A stretch of 64,000 nt of DNA from an uncultured Nostoc sp. Its GTDB lineage: Bacteria > Cyanobacteriota > Cyanobacteriia > Cyanobacteriales > Nostocaceae. The notes beneath the pieces are model-generated. The model did not search any database, was not told the origin of the DNA, and worked only from the letters and a program-made list of their open reading frames with translations. This document shows positions 54,945-64,000 of this stretch, in pieces; position 1 is the first letter of the stretch, and each line of letters begins with the position of its first letter. The stretch is taken from NCBI RefSeq assembly GCF_937863485.1, contig NZ_CALMFY010000014.1, positions 104,379-168,378 on the forward strand, in the 5' to 3' direction. The position numbers were made by a program, and so were the translations under genes.

Positions 54945-54993
54945 TTTTAGATTTTGGATTTTGGATTTTGGATTGAACATCTAAAATCTAAAA
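54945..54993. repeat. STRR heptamer array within an 11-bp-arm hairpin
   Basis: TTTTAGATTTT (54945-54955) and AAAATCTAAAA (54983-54993) form perfect arms. The loop holds tandem TTTTGGA heptamers, the complement of the AAAATCC unit found in gyrA and at ychF. It lies between the convergent yggT and accC genes. Confidence 0.75.
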
Positions 54994-55209
54994 GACGCTT
55001 GATAGCGCAGCGTAAAGCCTTCTCTACCAGAGGCTGCGCCCTATACCCTATGCGGTAGGCTTTACGGCATGGCAACTCTTATAGACGCTCTTGCGTTCGC
55101 TTAGAGCAACTGTACGTAGCGTCTGACTCGCTAACGCAAATCCAAAATTGAGGAGGCATAGGGCATAGGGCATTGGTTATTTTCCCCCTGCTTCCCACTC
55201 TCCACTCCC
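54994..55209. repeat. Cluster of dispersed repeats before the accC stop
   Basis: It contains GCGCAGCGTAAAGCCTTCTC, AGAGGCTGCGCC, GCGGTAGGCTTTACGGCATG and CGTACGTAGCGTCTGACTCG-like fragments, all of the dispersed Nostoc style (AGGCTGCGCC also occurs near 57990). No gene is seen. Confidence 0.5.
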
Positions 55210-56553
55210 TTAACCGTTCATTTCTTGCACAAAATTTGTATAGACATTACCCTGCAAAAACTGTGGAGTTTCCATAATTTTTTGATGAAACCCGATGGTG
55301 GTGGGTAGTCCAGTGATGGCACATTCCCGGAGTGCGCGTTTCATGCGGTTAATAGCAGTGGGTCGATCTGGGGCCCAAACAATTAACTTGCCGATCAAGG
55401 AATCGTAGTAAGGTGGGATTTGATAATCTGTATAAACGTGCGAATCAATCCGAACACCAGGCCCTCCAGGGGGAAGATAGCCACTAATCCGTCCAGGAGA
55501 AGGACGAAAGTCGTGATCGGGGTCTTCAGCGTTGATCCGGCATTCGATCGCATGACCCCGCAAAACTACTTGCTCTTGGGTAAGCTTGAGTCTTTCCCCT
55601 TGAGCAATCCGAATTTGTTCGGCAACCAAGTCTATTCCAGTAATCATCTCTGTTACAGGATGTTCTACTTGAATCCGGGTGTTCATTTCCATAAAGTAGA
55701 ATTTACCGAATCTATCCAAGAGAAACTCGATAGTACCCGCCCCACTGTAGTTAATGAATTGGGCAGCTTTGACAGCAGCTTGTCCCATTTTCTCGCGCAG
55801 ATCTTGGTCGAGAGCCGGACTTGGTGCTTCTTCTAGTAGCTTTTGATTCCGGCGCTGAATAGAGCAATCCCGTTCGCCCAAGTGGATAACATTACCATAA
55901 TTATCCGCCAAAATTTGAAATTCGATGTGGCGGGGACGTTCAATAAATTTTTCTATGTAAACGCCAGAATTCCCAAAAGCTGCTCCTGCTTCCCCTTGGG
56001 CCGCCAGGAAAAGTTTGACAAATTCATCTTCAGAACGAACTAGGCGCATACCCCGTCCGCCGCCACCCGCTGTGGCTTTGATCATCACTGGATAGCCGAT
56101 ATCCTTGGCGAATTTTAATCCTTGTTCCTCAGATTCTACTAACCCCTCAGTACCTGGTACTGTCGGAACTCCAGCTTTTTGCATGGTTTCTTTGGCAGTG
56201 GATTTATCCCCCATCAGCTTGATAGCTTCTGGAGTTGGGCCGATAAAAGCAATATGATGGTCAGCACAGATTTCCGCAAACCGGGCATTTTCTGCTAAAA
56301 AGCCATAACCTGGATGAATGGCTGTCGCATTGCGCGTCAGTGCGGCAGCAATAATATTGGGAATATTCAAATAACTTTTACTGCTAGCAGGTTCGCCAAT
56401 GCAAACCGCTTCATCAGCAAGTTGGACGTGAAGAGCATTCCGGTCAACGGTGGAGTGAACCGCAACTGTCGCAATCCCCATTTCTTCACAGGCGCGGAGA
56501 ATGCGAAGGGCGATTTCTCCCCGATTGGCAATTAATATTTTGTCAAACTTCAT
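55210..56553 (-). CDS. accC: Acetyl-CoA carboxylase, biotin carboxylase subunit
   Basis: 447-aa ATP-grasp enzyme that carboxylates biotin on BCCP, the first step of fatty acid synthesis. It begins [26 protein letters not shown], with the family N-terminus ANRGEIA. It has [17 protein letters not shown], the glycine-rich ATP loop [32 protein letters not shown], and the catalytic [18 protein letters not shown]. The C-terminal domain ends [11 protein letters not shown]. Length and motifs are complete. No accB gene is adjacent. Confidence 0.96.
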   Translation of the reverse strand: MKFDKILIANRGEIALRILRACEEMGIATVAVHSTVDRNALHVQLADEAVCIGEPASSKSYLNIPNIIAAALTRNATAIHPGYGFLAENARFAEICADHHIAFIGPTPEAIKLMGDKSTAKETMQKAGVPTVPGTEGLVESEEQGLKFAKDIGYPVMIKATAGGGGRGMRLVRSEDEFVKLFLAAQGEAGAAFGNSGVYIEKFIERPRHIEFQILADNYGNVIHLGERDCSIQRRNQKLLEEAPSPALDQDLREKMGQAAVKAAQFINYSGAGTIEFLLDRFGKFYFMEMNTRIQVEHPVTEMITGIDLVAEQIRIAQGERLKLTQEQVVLRGHAIECRINAEDPDHDFRPSPGRISGYLPPGGPGVRIDSHVYTDYQIPPYYDSLIGKLIVWAPDRPTAINRMKRALRECAITGLPTTIGFHQKIMETPQFLQGNVYTNFVQEMNG

Positions 56554-56926
56554 TTTTTAGTTTCGATATCATTACCAGTAGATTGACATTTTCTCTGATC
56601 CAACTTGAAACGACGCTTTCGCATTATTTCAAATTATCACAGGAGATTCGCCACCCTGATTCTAAGCAAACTTTCATATTGCAAGCTTGCTGCCTCTATG
56701 GGTCTTAATTACTGTAAGTCTTGGCTAGCTTGGCAAAATGGGCTTTTGCCATCGCACCGCACCTCCTACAGTAGCTCTACCCTTTTTAATATCACTTGTG
56801 CAGAGGCTAGATTTCTGTCAGTCTGATACCGCCTTGAGGAAATTTATATTTTTGAGAAATATAACTTTAGATATCACCTTACTATAATTAGTTTCTTATG
56901 CTATAGTGTATATTTAGACAAGCCGT
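56554..56926. other. Spacer between accC and tRNA-Leu
   Basis: 373 bp. I see no gene; the 73-codon frame at 56605 has no protein character. TATAGT at 56902-56907 is a plausible -10 for the tRNA gene. The accC promoter should lie in the first 150 bp. Confidence 0.4.
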
Positions 56927-57009
56927 GCGGATGTGGCGGAATTGGTATACGCGCACGCTTGAGGTGCGTGTGGGCAATGCCCTTGCGAGTTCGAGTCTCG
57001 CCATCCGCA
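56927..57009 (+). tRNA. tRNA-Leu (anticodon GAG)
   Basis: 83-nt class II tRNA. The acceptor stem is GCGGATG (56927-56933) with CATCCGC (57002-57008) and discriminator A. The anticodon loop CTTGAGG gives anticodon GAG. A long variable arm (TGGGCAATGCCCTTG region) is present, as expected for leucine, and the T arm contains GAGTTCGAGTCTC. CCA is not encoded. Confidence 0.97.
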
Positions 57010-57136
57010 TATTTTATTTATTAGTCAAGGGTCAATAGTCAAGGCTCAAAACACCTTAGATTGTTGACCCTTAAATCTGGGTAGAGCTAAGGTTTTTTAT
57101 GCTTTTATAGAGATAGGTGAAGTTTTGTAAAAAGCA

Positions 57137-57760
57137 TTGAGTATTACTTTTACGCCCACAAACAACTTAAGACTGCCAGCAGCTTGGCATCGCCTCACTC
57201 CGATTTGGCAAGGAGGGGAGGAAATAATTCAACAAAGTTTACCTCATACTCAGCTAGCACCTGCTTGGCAACTAATGCTTTTGGGTGACGGCTCTCCAAC
57301 ACGTCACCTAGAATTGCTCACAGGTGAGCCTGTAGAAGTAGATGTGATTGATATGTCATTGATTGGCATGGACTTGGATGGTGCGCCTGAATTAATCCAA
57401 ACTGTCCCAGGGCCACGACTACGGCGACAAGTGTGGCTGCGTACTGCTTCTGGTCAACGATTAGCCTACGCCACTTCGTGGTGGGAAGCCAGTCATGTAG
57501 ATGAATATTTGCAAAACCGTTCATTACCAATTTGGGCTAGTTTGGCTCGTCTTCGCACAGAGTTGTATCGGGATGTTCGAGGAATTTACTACGGCGACTC
57601 ATCGGCGCTAGAGTCTGGTTTTGATGTAACTGGGCCTTTTTGGGGTCGCCACTACTTGTTTTGGCATCATGGCCAGCCACTGACTTTAATTTATGAAGTT
57701 TTTTCGCCTTATTTAACCAAATATTTGGGAGCTATGCAATTACATTCAAAAAATCAGTAA
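57137..57760 (+). CDS. Chorismate lyase-like protein (UbiC-type, DUF98)
   Basis: 207-aa protein of the cyanobacterial chorismate lyase family, which converts chorismate to 4-hydroxybenzoate for plastoquinone synthesis. It has LAPAWQLMLLGDGSPTRHLELLTGEPVEV. The central 'VPGPRLRRQVWLRTASGQRLAYATSWW' provides the arginine and substrate-site region, followed by LPIWASLARLRTELYRDV and a C-terminal FWGRHYLFWHHGQPLTLIYEVFSP. The first start in frame is TTG 57137; no ATG is near. It stands alone after the tRNA gene. Confidence 0.82.
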   Translation: MSITFTPTNNLRLPAAWHRLTPIWQGGEEIIQQSLPHTQLAPAWQLMLLGDGSPTRHLELLTGEPVEVDVIDMSLIGMDLDGAPELIQTVPGPRLRRQVWLRTASGQRLAYATSWWEASHVDEYLQNRSLPIWASLARLRTELYRDVRGIYYGDSSALESGFDVTGPFWGRHYLFWHHGQPLTLIYEVFSPYLTKYLGAMQLHSKNQ

Positions 57761-58151
57761 AAAGCCTGAAGAGTATATTGCTTTTGAGTTTTGATTGCTA
57801 TTTAGATAACTCAGGACTTACGCAAAAATCGCCGAAAAGCTTAATTTCTCGTAGACACGTAGTGGCTTGCCGCAGGCTACCGCCAAGACGAGAAGCAACT
57901 GTCAGCGGTATCGTGAAAGACCTATGAGTAATTTACTCACACAAGCGATACCTACGGCTACCCGTACCACTTCTCCTTCTCCTGACGGAGAGGCTGCGCC
58001 AACGGAGACGCTAGCGCGAACGTGGAAGCAAGCTAGGCGTAGCAGCGACTACAGGAGAAACGGGAACGCCTAAAAGTAGAAACAGGAAATCCCAGATGAA
58101 GTATTTGAGATCGGTAAAAATCTCAAATAGAGTCATCCCCCAAAACCAACC
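57761..58151. other. Spacer with dispersed repeats before the Uma2 cluster
   Basis: 391 bp. It includes the repeat fragments GCTTGCCGCAGGCTACCGC (near 57865) and GAGGCTGCGCCAACGGAGAC running into GCTAGCGCGAACG (57989-58022), typical of the dispersed family. The 68-codon frame at 57867 runs through these repeats and is not considered a gene. Confidence 0.5.
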
Positions 58152-58727
58152 ATGATTCAACTCAAAACCCAACTTCCCCTCGAAGAATTTCTCGCACTTC
58201 CCGAAGGAGACATCATTTCCGAACTCATTGATGGAGAAGCTGTTCCCAAATTCAAAAACGATGTAATGTTACCAAAATTTTTTCATCGTTCTATAACAGG
58301 TGCATTATTTATACTATTGTCTGCATAGGCGCAAGGAAAGGGACGAGTTGTAATTGAATGGGCAATTAAGCTAACACGAAATCAACAAGACTGGCTTCCT
58401 GTACCAGATTTGACATATATTTCTTATAATCGTCTTTCTGCTGATTGGTTGCAAGATGAGGCTTGTCCTGTTGCACCCGAATTAGTCATTGAAATTATCT
58501 CCCCAGATCAAACTTTTGGAGAAATGACAGAAAAAGCAACTGATTATCTAAAAGCTAAAGTTCAACGAGTTTGGATTATTGATACTAGAGCAAAAACTAT
58601 TACTATTTTTTATCCTGATATTCTCCCTCAAACTAAACGCGGTACTGATAGGTTAGAAGATTCCTTATTTGAAGGGCTAGAAATTACGCCTCAAAAAATT
58701 TTCCAACAAGCAAGAATTTCCGACTGA
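58152..58727 (+). pseudogene. Uma2-family gene with an in-frame stop
   Basis: ATG 58152 opens a Uma2 protein (MIQLKTQLPLEEFLALPEGD, SELIDGEAVPK) that stops at TAG 58326-58328. It continues in the same frame with AQGKGRVVIEWAIKLTRNQQ, VPDLTYISYNRL, the catalytic-type core APELVIEIISPDQTFGEMTEKATDYLKA in pieces, VQRVWIIDTRAKTITIFYP and a normal end at 58727. A CAG-to-TAG change would explain it; without it the product is 191 aa, the usual size. The lesion removes the predicted active site, so this copy is probably inactive. Confidence 0.8.
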
Positions 58728-58758
58728 TGTTAGCAACAAAGGCACGAGGAAAGGTTTA

Positions 58759-59322
58759 ATGAATACTGTTGTGCTAAATCTAGAACCGATTGCTCATTTA
58801 ACCGATGAGCAATTTTATCAATTGTGTATTGCCAATCGTGATTTAAGCCTGGAAATGAATGCAGCCGGAGAATTAATCATTATGCCACCAGTTGGAGGAG
58901 AAAGCGGAAATCAAGAAGCTGGACTGATCGCTGATTTAGAAATTTGGAATCGTCAAGCTAAATTAGGGAAAGTTTTTAGTTCTTCAACTATCTTTATACT
59001 TCCCAACGGTGCAAAACGTTCCCCTGATGCTGCTTGGATAAAATTGGAGCGCTGGGAAGCTTTAACACCAGAAGAACGAAAAAAATTTCCGCCACTTGTA
59101 CCCGACTTTGTGATTGAACTGCGTTCGGAGACAGATCGGCTTGCACCGATTCAAGAGAAAATGCAGGAATACATCAAAAATGGTCTGCGTTTGGGTTGGC
59201 TAATTAATCCTCAAGATGCAAAAGTGGAAATTTACCGACTTTTGAAGGCTGTAGAAGTTCTGCAAATGCCAGCGATTCTTTCTGGAGAAGATATATTACC
59301 TGGATTTGAGTTGCAAGTATAG
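58759..59322 (+). CDS. Uma2-family (DUF820) protein, copy A
   Basis: 187-aa putative endonuclease-fold protein. The start ATG 58759 follows GAGGAAAGG. The fold shows LTDEQFYQLCIANRDLSLEM, KRSPDAAWIKLERWEAL, FPPLVPDFVIELRSETDRLA (the P-D...E-x-R core), KMQEYIKNGLRLGWLINPQD and a final 'GEDILPGFELQV', which is the usual end for this family. It lies 31 bp after the interrupted Uma2 gene. It is nearly identical to copy B; only two residues differ (Lys/Arg at DAKVEIY and Leu/Ile at AILSGED). Confidence 0.88.
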   Translation: MNTVVLNLEPIAHLTDEQFYQLCIANRDLSLEMNAAGELIIMPPVGGESGNQEAGLIADLEIWNRQAKLGKVFSSSTIFILPNGAKRSPDAAWIKLERWEALTPEERKKFPPLVPDFVIELRSETDRLAPIQEKMQEYIKNGLRLGWLINPQDAKVEIYRLLKAVEVLQMPAILSGEDILPGFELQV

Positions 59323-59530
59323 GTAGGCAATAAGCTTTCAGTCCATAGCTTTGCTTGCCGCATTCTCCCAAAAAATACTGCACTTATGATGTGGCGCGTA
59401 GGCGCAACCCGCCGCAGGCATCGCTACCGAGCAAAACCAAGTAGCTGAAATCATACAATTAAATTATCAAAGGAACGTTGAATTATTGTTGCAGCGATCG
59501 CCTCTGGTAGTAGTGCCGTTAAATTAATGA

Positions 59531-59659
59531 GTTTTCGGTGATGATTTGCCGTTATTAGGCGAAACCAAACGTGGTACTGATAGTTTAGAAGATTCCTTAT
59601 TTGAAGGGTTGCAAATTACGCCTCAAAAAATTTTCCAACAAGCAAGAATTTCCGACTGA
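59531..59659 (+). pseudogene. C-terminal fragment of a Uma2-family gene
   Basis: In frame from 59531 to the TGA at 59657-59659 the translation reads VFGDDLPLLGETKRGTDSLE and DSLFEGLQITPQKIFQQARI. It matches the last 40 residues of the interrupted gene at 58152-58727 (TKRGTDRLEDSLFEGLEITP). The frame is closed by TGA just upstream (59528-59530). It is a remnant carried along by the tandem duplication. Confidence 0.75.
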
Positions 59660-59690
59660 TGTTAGCAACAAAGGCACGAGGAAAGGTTTA

Positions 59691-60254
59691 ATGAATACTG
59701 TTGTGCTAAATCTAGAACCGATTGCTCATTTAACCGATGAGCAATTTTATCAATTGTGTATTGCCAATCGTGATTTAAGCCTGGAAATGAATGCAGCCGG
59801 AGAATTAATCATTATGCCACCAGTTGGAGGAGAAAGCGGAAATCAAGAAGCTGGACTGATCGCTGATTTAGAAATTTGGAATCGTCAAGCTAAATTAGGG
59901 AAAGTTTTTAGTTCTTCAACTATCTTTATACTTCCCAACGGTGCAAAACGTTCCCCTGATGCTGCTTGGATAAAATTGGAGCGCTGGGAAGCTTTAACAC
60001 CAGAAGAACGAAAAAAATTTCCGCCACTTGTACCCGACTTTGTGATTGAACTGCGTTCGGAGACAGATCGGCTTGCACCGATTCAAGAGAAAATGCAGGA
60101 ATACATCAAAAATGGTCTGCGTTTGGGTTGGCTGATTAATCCTCAAGATGCAAGAGTGGAAATTTACCGCCTTTTGAAGGCTGTAGAAGTTCTGCAAATG
60201 CCAGCGATTATTTCTGGAGAAGATATATTACCTGGATTTGAGTTGCAAGTATAG
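59691..60254 (+). CDS. Uma2-family (DUF820) protein, copy B
   Basis: 187-aa near-duplicate of the protein at 58759-59322, with the same GAGGAAAGG ribosome site and ATG (59691). The frame is open further upstream, but that part reads the Uma2 fragment in a wrong frame. The core motifs are unchanged (FPPLVPDFVIELRSETDRLA, LGWLINPQD). Two residues differ from copy A. Both copies should be functional if the family is. The dosage or role of two such proteins is unknown. Confidence 0.88.
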   Translation: MNTVVLNLEPIAHLTDEQFYQLCIANRDLSLEMNAAGELIIMPPVGGESGNQEAGLIADLEIWNRQAKLGKVFSSSTIFILPNGAKRSPDAAWIKLERWEALTPEERKKFPPLVPDFVIELRSETDRLAPIQEKMQEYIKNGLRLGWLINPQDARVEIYRLLKAVEVLQMPAIISGEDILPGFELQV

Positions 60255-60718
60255 GTAGTCGATAAGCTTTCAGGGCATAGCTCTGCTTACCATATTTTCC
60301 ATCTTAAAGATGCGATCGCTGATTAAAAATTGTAGCCAAAGTACTTCATATTCCTTTCTCTGGAACGAACAGAAGCTTTGCCAACCAAGAGTAATGTCAG
60401 CTAATCATGACTTGCAGCTTTGTCCAGTTAGTTATATTCTCAAATTGCTTGGACTAACAGACTTACTTGCGGAAACTTTCCGACTGAGGAATTAATCTTA
60501 GGGAAACGTCCTACGAAATTCAACAAAGCGTGTTAAAAATGGTAACTGAGCCAAAAACACAGCTTTTGAAAGACTCGGGAAGTTTTATTACGGAAATATC
60601 ATCTATGTCTAGGATGGAGAAATTTATGCAGTTAACTGCCCTAGATAACGAGAAAGTTTTTGGTTAACTTAACCAATCAAACAAGTAATGAGTTTGCAAG
60701 TATAAGGTATAGGTTTCA
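60255..60718. other. Spacer between Uma2 copy B and the DUF3352 gene
   Basis: 464 bp. The first 30 bp belong to the tandem duplication. The 61-codon frame at 60310 has no recognisable features. No hairpin or array stands out; the promoter of the following gene should lie near its end. Confidence 0.4.
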
Positions 60719-62506
60719 ATGGCACCGCCTCTTGTGTCTGTTCCGATGAAGAAAAATAAGAAACCGTCTCTGGTGCTGACGCTCTCGGCTGCTGGGCTAT
60801 TGATTGGTGTAGGGAGTATAGCATACTGGTTGTTAAGCCAGAGACAACCACTTTCTGGCGAGCTAGTAGGTGCAAATATTATTCCTGGTGATGCCCTGTT
60901 TGCGGTTTCTCTGACAACAGCTCCCCAGCAGTGGCAGAAATTGCGGCAGTTTGGGACAAAAGAAACCCAAGCAGAACTGGATAAAAATTTAGTACAATTG
61001 CGCGATCGCTTTCTGACTAATAATGGTTACGACTTCCAGAAAGATGTCGCTCCTTGGGTAGGCGATGACGTCACAATCGCATTTCTTGCCCCAGACACAG
61101 CGAGTAAACCTGCACCCAAACCAGTTGCTACCACCGATGAAGATACTGCTAACGATCAGCAGTCGATGGTAATGGTATTGCCAGTGAAAAATCCAGAAAT
61201 CGCTAAAAACATTTTGGCACGACCGAAAACCCTTAAACAAGGCAAATGGATTGACCGTACTTATCAAGGAATCGCCATCAAACAAAGTGAGGGACAAGCA
61301 GGGGAGAACTTCTCAGCGGCATTACTAGATGGGCGTTTTTTAGTCATAACTGATAGTCCCAAAGCCACAGAACGAGCAATTGACGCCTACAAAAATAAAA
61401 CATCCCTAACCACAACAGGGGGCTTTGCTGAGAATTTTCCGAAAATTGCCAATTACCAACCCTTTGCCCAGTTTTACGTAAATGTGCCAACAGCAGCCAA
61501 AATAGCCGCAGCTTCTCCAAACCGCCCTTTACCTGCTCAAGTTTTGGCTCAACTGCAAAATAACCAAGGTTTAGCGGGGACAATGACCTTAGAGCCAGAA
61601 GGAATTCGCTTAAAGGGCGTTTCTTGGCTAAACCCTAATAGTCAAAGGGTGCTGGCGGTGGAAAACAAAGCTGGGAAAATGCAAAGCCGTGTCCCAGCGG
61701 AAACCTTAATGATGCTCTCTGGCGGTAACTTACAGCGGTTGTGGGGAGATTATGTTTTAACATCTCAGGGAAATCCCCTCTCGCCGATCGCACCAGAACA
61801 GATCAGAAGTGGGATAAAATCTCTTACCAATCTCGATTTAGATAAGGATTTGCTCGATTGGATGAAAGGCGAATTTTCCTTATCAGTGATTCCTACTACT
61901 CCAAAACAAGGTTCACCAGATGATTTTCGTGCGGGTTTAGTGTTCATGGTACAGGCAAGCGATGCCGACGGTGGGCAAAGCCTACGCCAATCAGCTGAAG
62001 CATCCATAAAACAGCTCGATGAAGTGATGAGAAATCAATACCAGTTCCAAGTCCAACCGGCAAAAGTCGCAGGTCAACCCGTTGTTAACTGGGTTTCACC
62101 TTATGGTACGTTAACTGCCACCCACGGCTGGTTAGATGGAAATGTCGCCTTTTTAGTAGTGGGCGCTCCAATCACTGATAAAATTGTTCCCCAACCCAAC
62201 AACACACTAGCTAGTACTCTTCCCTTCCAACAAACAGTTCCTACAGAACCAAATCCGACAAATGGTCAATTTTTCTTGGATGTGGAACGAACTGTGAAAA
62301 ATTTCCCTTTACCAACTTTAATTCCCAATCAAGAAACTTTGCTAGATGCAACGCGCTCAATTGGGATGACATCTGCTGTCAGCGACAGTCGCAGTAACCG
62401 TTACGACTTTTTTATCGCACTCAAAAAAGTTACCAACATGACTACATTGCCTAGTCCAGAAAAAAGTAAGAGCAGTTCTGCTACACCATCTACAATTTCT
62501 CCATAA
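60719..62506 (+). CDS. DUF3352 domain-containing membrane-anchored protein
   Basis: 595 aa. The start is at ATG 60719; ATG 60746 (MKKNKKPS) is equally possible. One N-terminal transmembrane helix (LVLTLSAAGLLIGVGSIAYWLL) anchors a large, probably periplasmic or lumenal domain. That domain has the DUF3352 features: an early NIIPGDALFAVSLTTAPQQWQ, DVAPWVGDDVTIAFLAPD, SAALLDGRFLVITDSPKATE, and RVPAETLMMLSGGNLQRLW. Then DWMKGEFSLSVIPTTP follows, with a proline/serine-rich end. It is common in cyanobacteria and its function is unknown. Confidence 0.85.
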   Translation: MAPPLVSVPMKKNKKPSLVLTLSAAGLLIGVGSIAYWLLSQRQPLSGELVGANIIPGDALFAVSLTTAPQQWQKLRQFGTKETQAELDKNLVQLRDRFLTNNGYDFQKDVAPWVGDDVTIAFLAPDTASKPAPKPVATTDEDTANDQQSMVMVLPVKNPEIAKNILARPKTLKQGKWIDRTYQGIAIKQSEGQAGENFSAALLDGRFLVITDSPKATERAIDAYKNKTSLTTTGGFAENFPKIANYQPFAQFYVNVPTAAKIAAASPNRPLPAQVLAQLQNNQGLAGTMTLEPEGIRLKGVSWLNPNSQRVLAVENKAGKMQSRVPAETLMMLSGGNLQRLWGDYVLTSQGNPLSPIAPEQIRSGIKSLTNLDLDKDLLDWMKGEFSLSVIPTTPKQGSPDDFRAGLVFMVQASDADGGQSLRQSAEASIKQLDEVMRNQYQFQVQPAKVAGQPVVNWVSPYGTLTATHGWLDGNVAFLVVGAPITDKIVPQPNNTLASTLPFQQTVPTEPNPTNGQFFLDVERTVKNFPLPTLIPNQETLLDATRSIGMTSAVSDSRSNRYDFFIALKKVTNMTTLPSPEKSKSSSATPSTISP

Positions 62507-62650
62507 CAGCAATTGGAAAAGTTATGAGTTGTACCAATTCTCAAAAATCTTGCTATACATCAATCTTCGCGTCTGGTGTGTCTTTACCTCAGAGCGATAT
62601 CATCTGTAGTAACCTTAAAATGAAATGGTATTAAAAATAATTAATTCATA

Positions 62651-62674
62651 ACAGACGCGATTAATCGCGTCTGT
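62651..62674. repeat. Second copy of the dispersed palindrome
   Basis: AGACGCGATTAATCGCGTCT (62653-62672) with AC/GT on either side makes a 24-bp perfect palindrome. It is identical in its core to 51778-51797. It lies between DUF3352 and ccsB. Confidence 0.75.
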
Positions 62675-62775
62675 ACTCCTAACTCATAACTTTTCCCTGT
62701 TTCATGACCCTGTAAGCATATAGGATCAGAACAGTCAGAATCCATATTTAAAATCATCCACGGAGAGAACACTTT

Positions 62776-63843
62776 ATGAATCTAGTTGTACTCCAGAACT
62801 GGCTGGACAATGCCTCCTTTGCCATATTATTCCTGACAATGCTGGTGTATTGGGGAGGAGCGGCTTTTCCGAATCTGCCTTATCTAGCCGCTTTGGGGAC
62901 AGCTGGGATGGCGATCGCTAATTTGTGCATGGCTACTCTACTAGGGGCACGATGGATAGAAGCTGGTTACTTTCCCTTAAGTAATTTGTATGAATCTCTG
63001 TTTTTCTTAACTTGGGGAATTACCACAGTCCATCTAATTGCCGAAAGTAGTAGCCGTAGCCGCTTAGTAGGAGTTGTTACAGCTCCTGTGGCAATGGCGA
63101 TCGCTGCTTTTGCTACTATGACATTACCATCCCAGATGCAAGCGTCAGAACCTCTAGTACCTGCCTTGAAATCAAATTGGTTGATGATGCATGTCAGCGT
63201 CATGATGTTGAGTTATTCTGCTTTGATGGTGGGCGCGTTATTAGCGATCGCTTTTTTAGTAGTCACTCGCGGTCAAAACATCCAACTACAAGGTAGTTCA
63301 GTAGGTAATGGTGGCTATCGCAGCAACGGCTACCGCTTGCACAAAGCAGCTGAACTAATTTCTCAACCACTAGCCCCTTCTGCCGAAAATAACGGCTTTG
63401 CTCGTTTTGAAACTAGTAGCAACGGCAACGGCAACGGTAATGCTAACACCGCTGTTTTGAATTTAGTATCTACCTCTGAGCCTCAAACTGTAGCATCTGC
63501 CGAACCTCTTTCACCCCAGCGCCTTAGCCTTGCCGAAACCCTCGACAACATCAGCTATCGCATCATTGGACTAGGATTTCCCTTGCTGACAATTGGGATC
63601 ATTGCCGGTGGCGTTTGGGCTAACGAAGCTTGGGGTTCTTACTGGAGTTGGGACCCTAAAGAAACTTGGGCATTAATCACCTGGTTAGTGTTCGCCGCCT
63701 ACCTCCACGCCCGAATCACTCGCGGTTGGCAAGGGCGCAGTCCCGCAATTTTAGCCTCGACGGGCTTTGTTGTTGTTTGGGTTTGCTATCTCGGTGTGAA
63801 TCTGTTAGGTAAAGGTTTACATTCTTACGGTTGGTTCTTTTAG
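62776..63843 (+). CDS. ccsB: Cytochrome c biogenesis protein CcsB/CcsA (System II)
   Basis: 355-aa polytopic protein that presents heme to apocytochromes c at the thylakoid membrane. It works with Ccs1 (ResB) in System II; no ccs1 is seen here. About eight helices are present. The heme-handling WWD motif is [23 protein letters not shown]. Histidines in [18 protein letters not shown] and [11 protein letters not shown] complete the family pattern. The start ATG 62776 has GGAGAG upstream. The hydrophilic loop around residues 175-245 is long and low-complexity ([11 protein letters not shown]). In plastids the protein is called CcsA. Confidence 0.93.
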   Translation: MNLVVLQNWLDNASFAILFLTMLVYWGGAAFPNLPYLAALGTAGMAIANLCMATLLGARWIEAGYFPLSNLYESLFFLTWGITTVHLIAESSSRSRLVGVVTAPVAMAIAAFATMTLPSQMQASEPLVPALKSNWLMMHVSVMMLSYSALMVGALLAIAFLVVTRGQNIQLQGSSVGNGGYRSNGYRLHKAAELISQPLAPSAENNGFARFETSSNGNGNGNANTAVLNLVSTSEPQTVASAEPLSPQRLSLAETLDNISYRIIGLGFPLLTIGIIAGGVWANEAWGSYWSWDPKETWALITWLVFAAYLHARITRGWQGRSPAILASTGFVVVWVCYLGVNLLGKGLHSYGWFF

Positions 63844-64000
63844 TAACCGTTTAAATAAAACTACCTCATCCACGCTACCGCGCACCCTCCCTTTGGTACT
63901 ACCGTGTATACACAAGTCGAATTACCCCCCTTAATCCCCCCGATATATTAGACTTGTCGGGAAATAAGAGAGAATAGACAGCAGTCGTAGGGAAGGATCA
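63844..64000. other. Spacer at the window end
   Basis: 157 bp. No gene starts. It has ACCGTGTATACAC (palindrome GTGTATACAC) and TTAGACTTGTCGGGAAATAAG, which looks like part of a dispersed repeat. The stretch is too short to interpret. Confidence 0.3.

Larger units (their letters stand above)
58640..60282 (+). repeat. Tandem duplication, about 690 bp per copy, 932 bp apart
   Basis: About 58640-59350 is repeated at about 59570-60282. Each copy carries the 3' end of one Uma2 gene, the linker GATGTTAGCAACAAAGGCAC and a complete Uma2 gene. I count four base differences across the 564-nt gene, so the event is recent or the copies are kept alike by conversion. Confidence 0.85.

Overview
The window comes from a filamentous, heterocyst-type cyanobacterium of the Nostoc/Anabaena kind. 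The evidence is the frequent GCGATCGC (HIP1) octamers, photosynthesis genes (a one-helix high-light-inducible protein, PsbX, Ycf66, a ChlP-like reductase, the CcsB/CcsA cytochrome-c maturation protein), the group 1 sigma factor SigA, cyAbrB, and many short heptamer repeats (STRR) and dispersed palindromes. It is ordinary chromosome: core genes in small transcription units, separated by repeat-rich spacers.

Layout. 1-7.3 kb: a MacA-MacB-TolC type efflux operon on the minus strand, with a VOC-protein fragment lodged inside it, then a secreted repeat protein and a TetR regulator with a palindromic operator. 7.4-18.9 kb: TPR protein, CheY-like regulator, gyrA (two repeat-derived in-frame insertions), hli, sigA with a long leader, gyrB, miaA. 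18.9-24.4 kb: Uma2 protein, a vapBC-like pair with a truncated toxin, glcD, a GHL10-type glycosidase-like protein and a membrane protein. 24.7-36.5 kb: signal transduction. This includes a frameshifted GAF kinase whose catalytic boxes are also altered, tRNA-Lys, a flavin monooxygenase, an OmpR-type regulator, hisG, a 20-bp minisatellite, and a three-gene overlapping operon (kinase with a cyanobacteriochrome-like GAF, Rcp1-like regulator, hybrid kinase). 36.7-46 kb: a nonsense-interrupted secreted protein, DUF1003, ychF, yidD, a phytol-kinase-like protein, a pentapeptide protein beside a MITE-like element, alpha/beta hydrolase, redoxin, pyrH-frr and a ChlP-like reductase. 47-57 kb: PD-(D/E)XK-like protein, CPBP protease, cyAbrB, the SdhB-type subunit, two TolB-like lipoproteins, ycf66, psbX, yggT, accC, tRNA-Leu. 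57-64 kb: chorismate lyase, a cluster of Uma2 genes made partly by a recent tandem duplication, a DUF3352 protein and ccsB.

The most interesting signals are two GAF domains that each carry the two cysteines, 28 residues apart, of DXCF-type cyanobacteriochromes. One sits in an apparently intact sensor operon (31.2-36.5 kb). The other sits in a decayed kinase (24.7-27.0 kb). Also notable are repeat DNA translated inside gyrA, the 20-bp palindromic minisatellite ahead of the sensor operon, and several genes with a single disabling lesion (kinase frameshift, two nonsense codons, truncated toxin, truncated VOC protein). All functions are read from sequence patterns; no database search was run.
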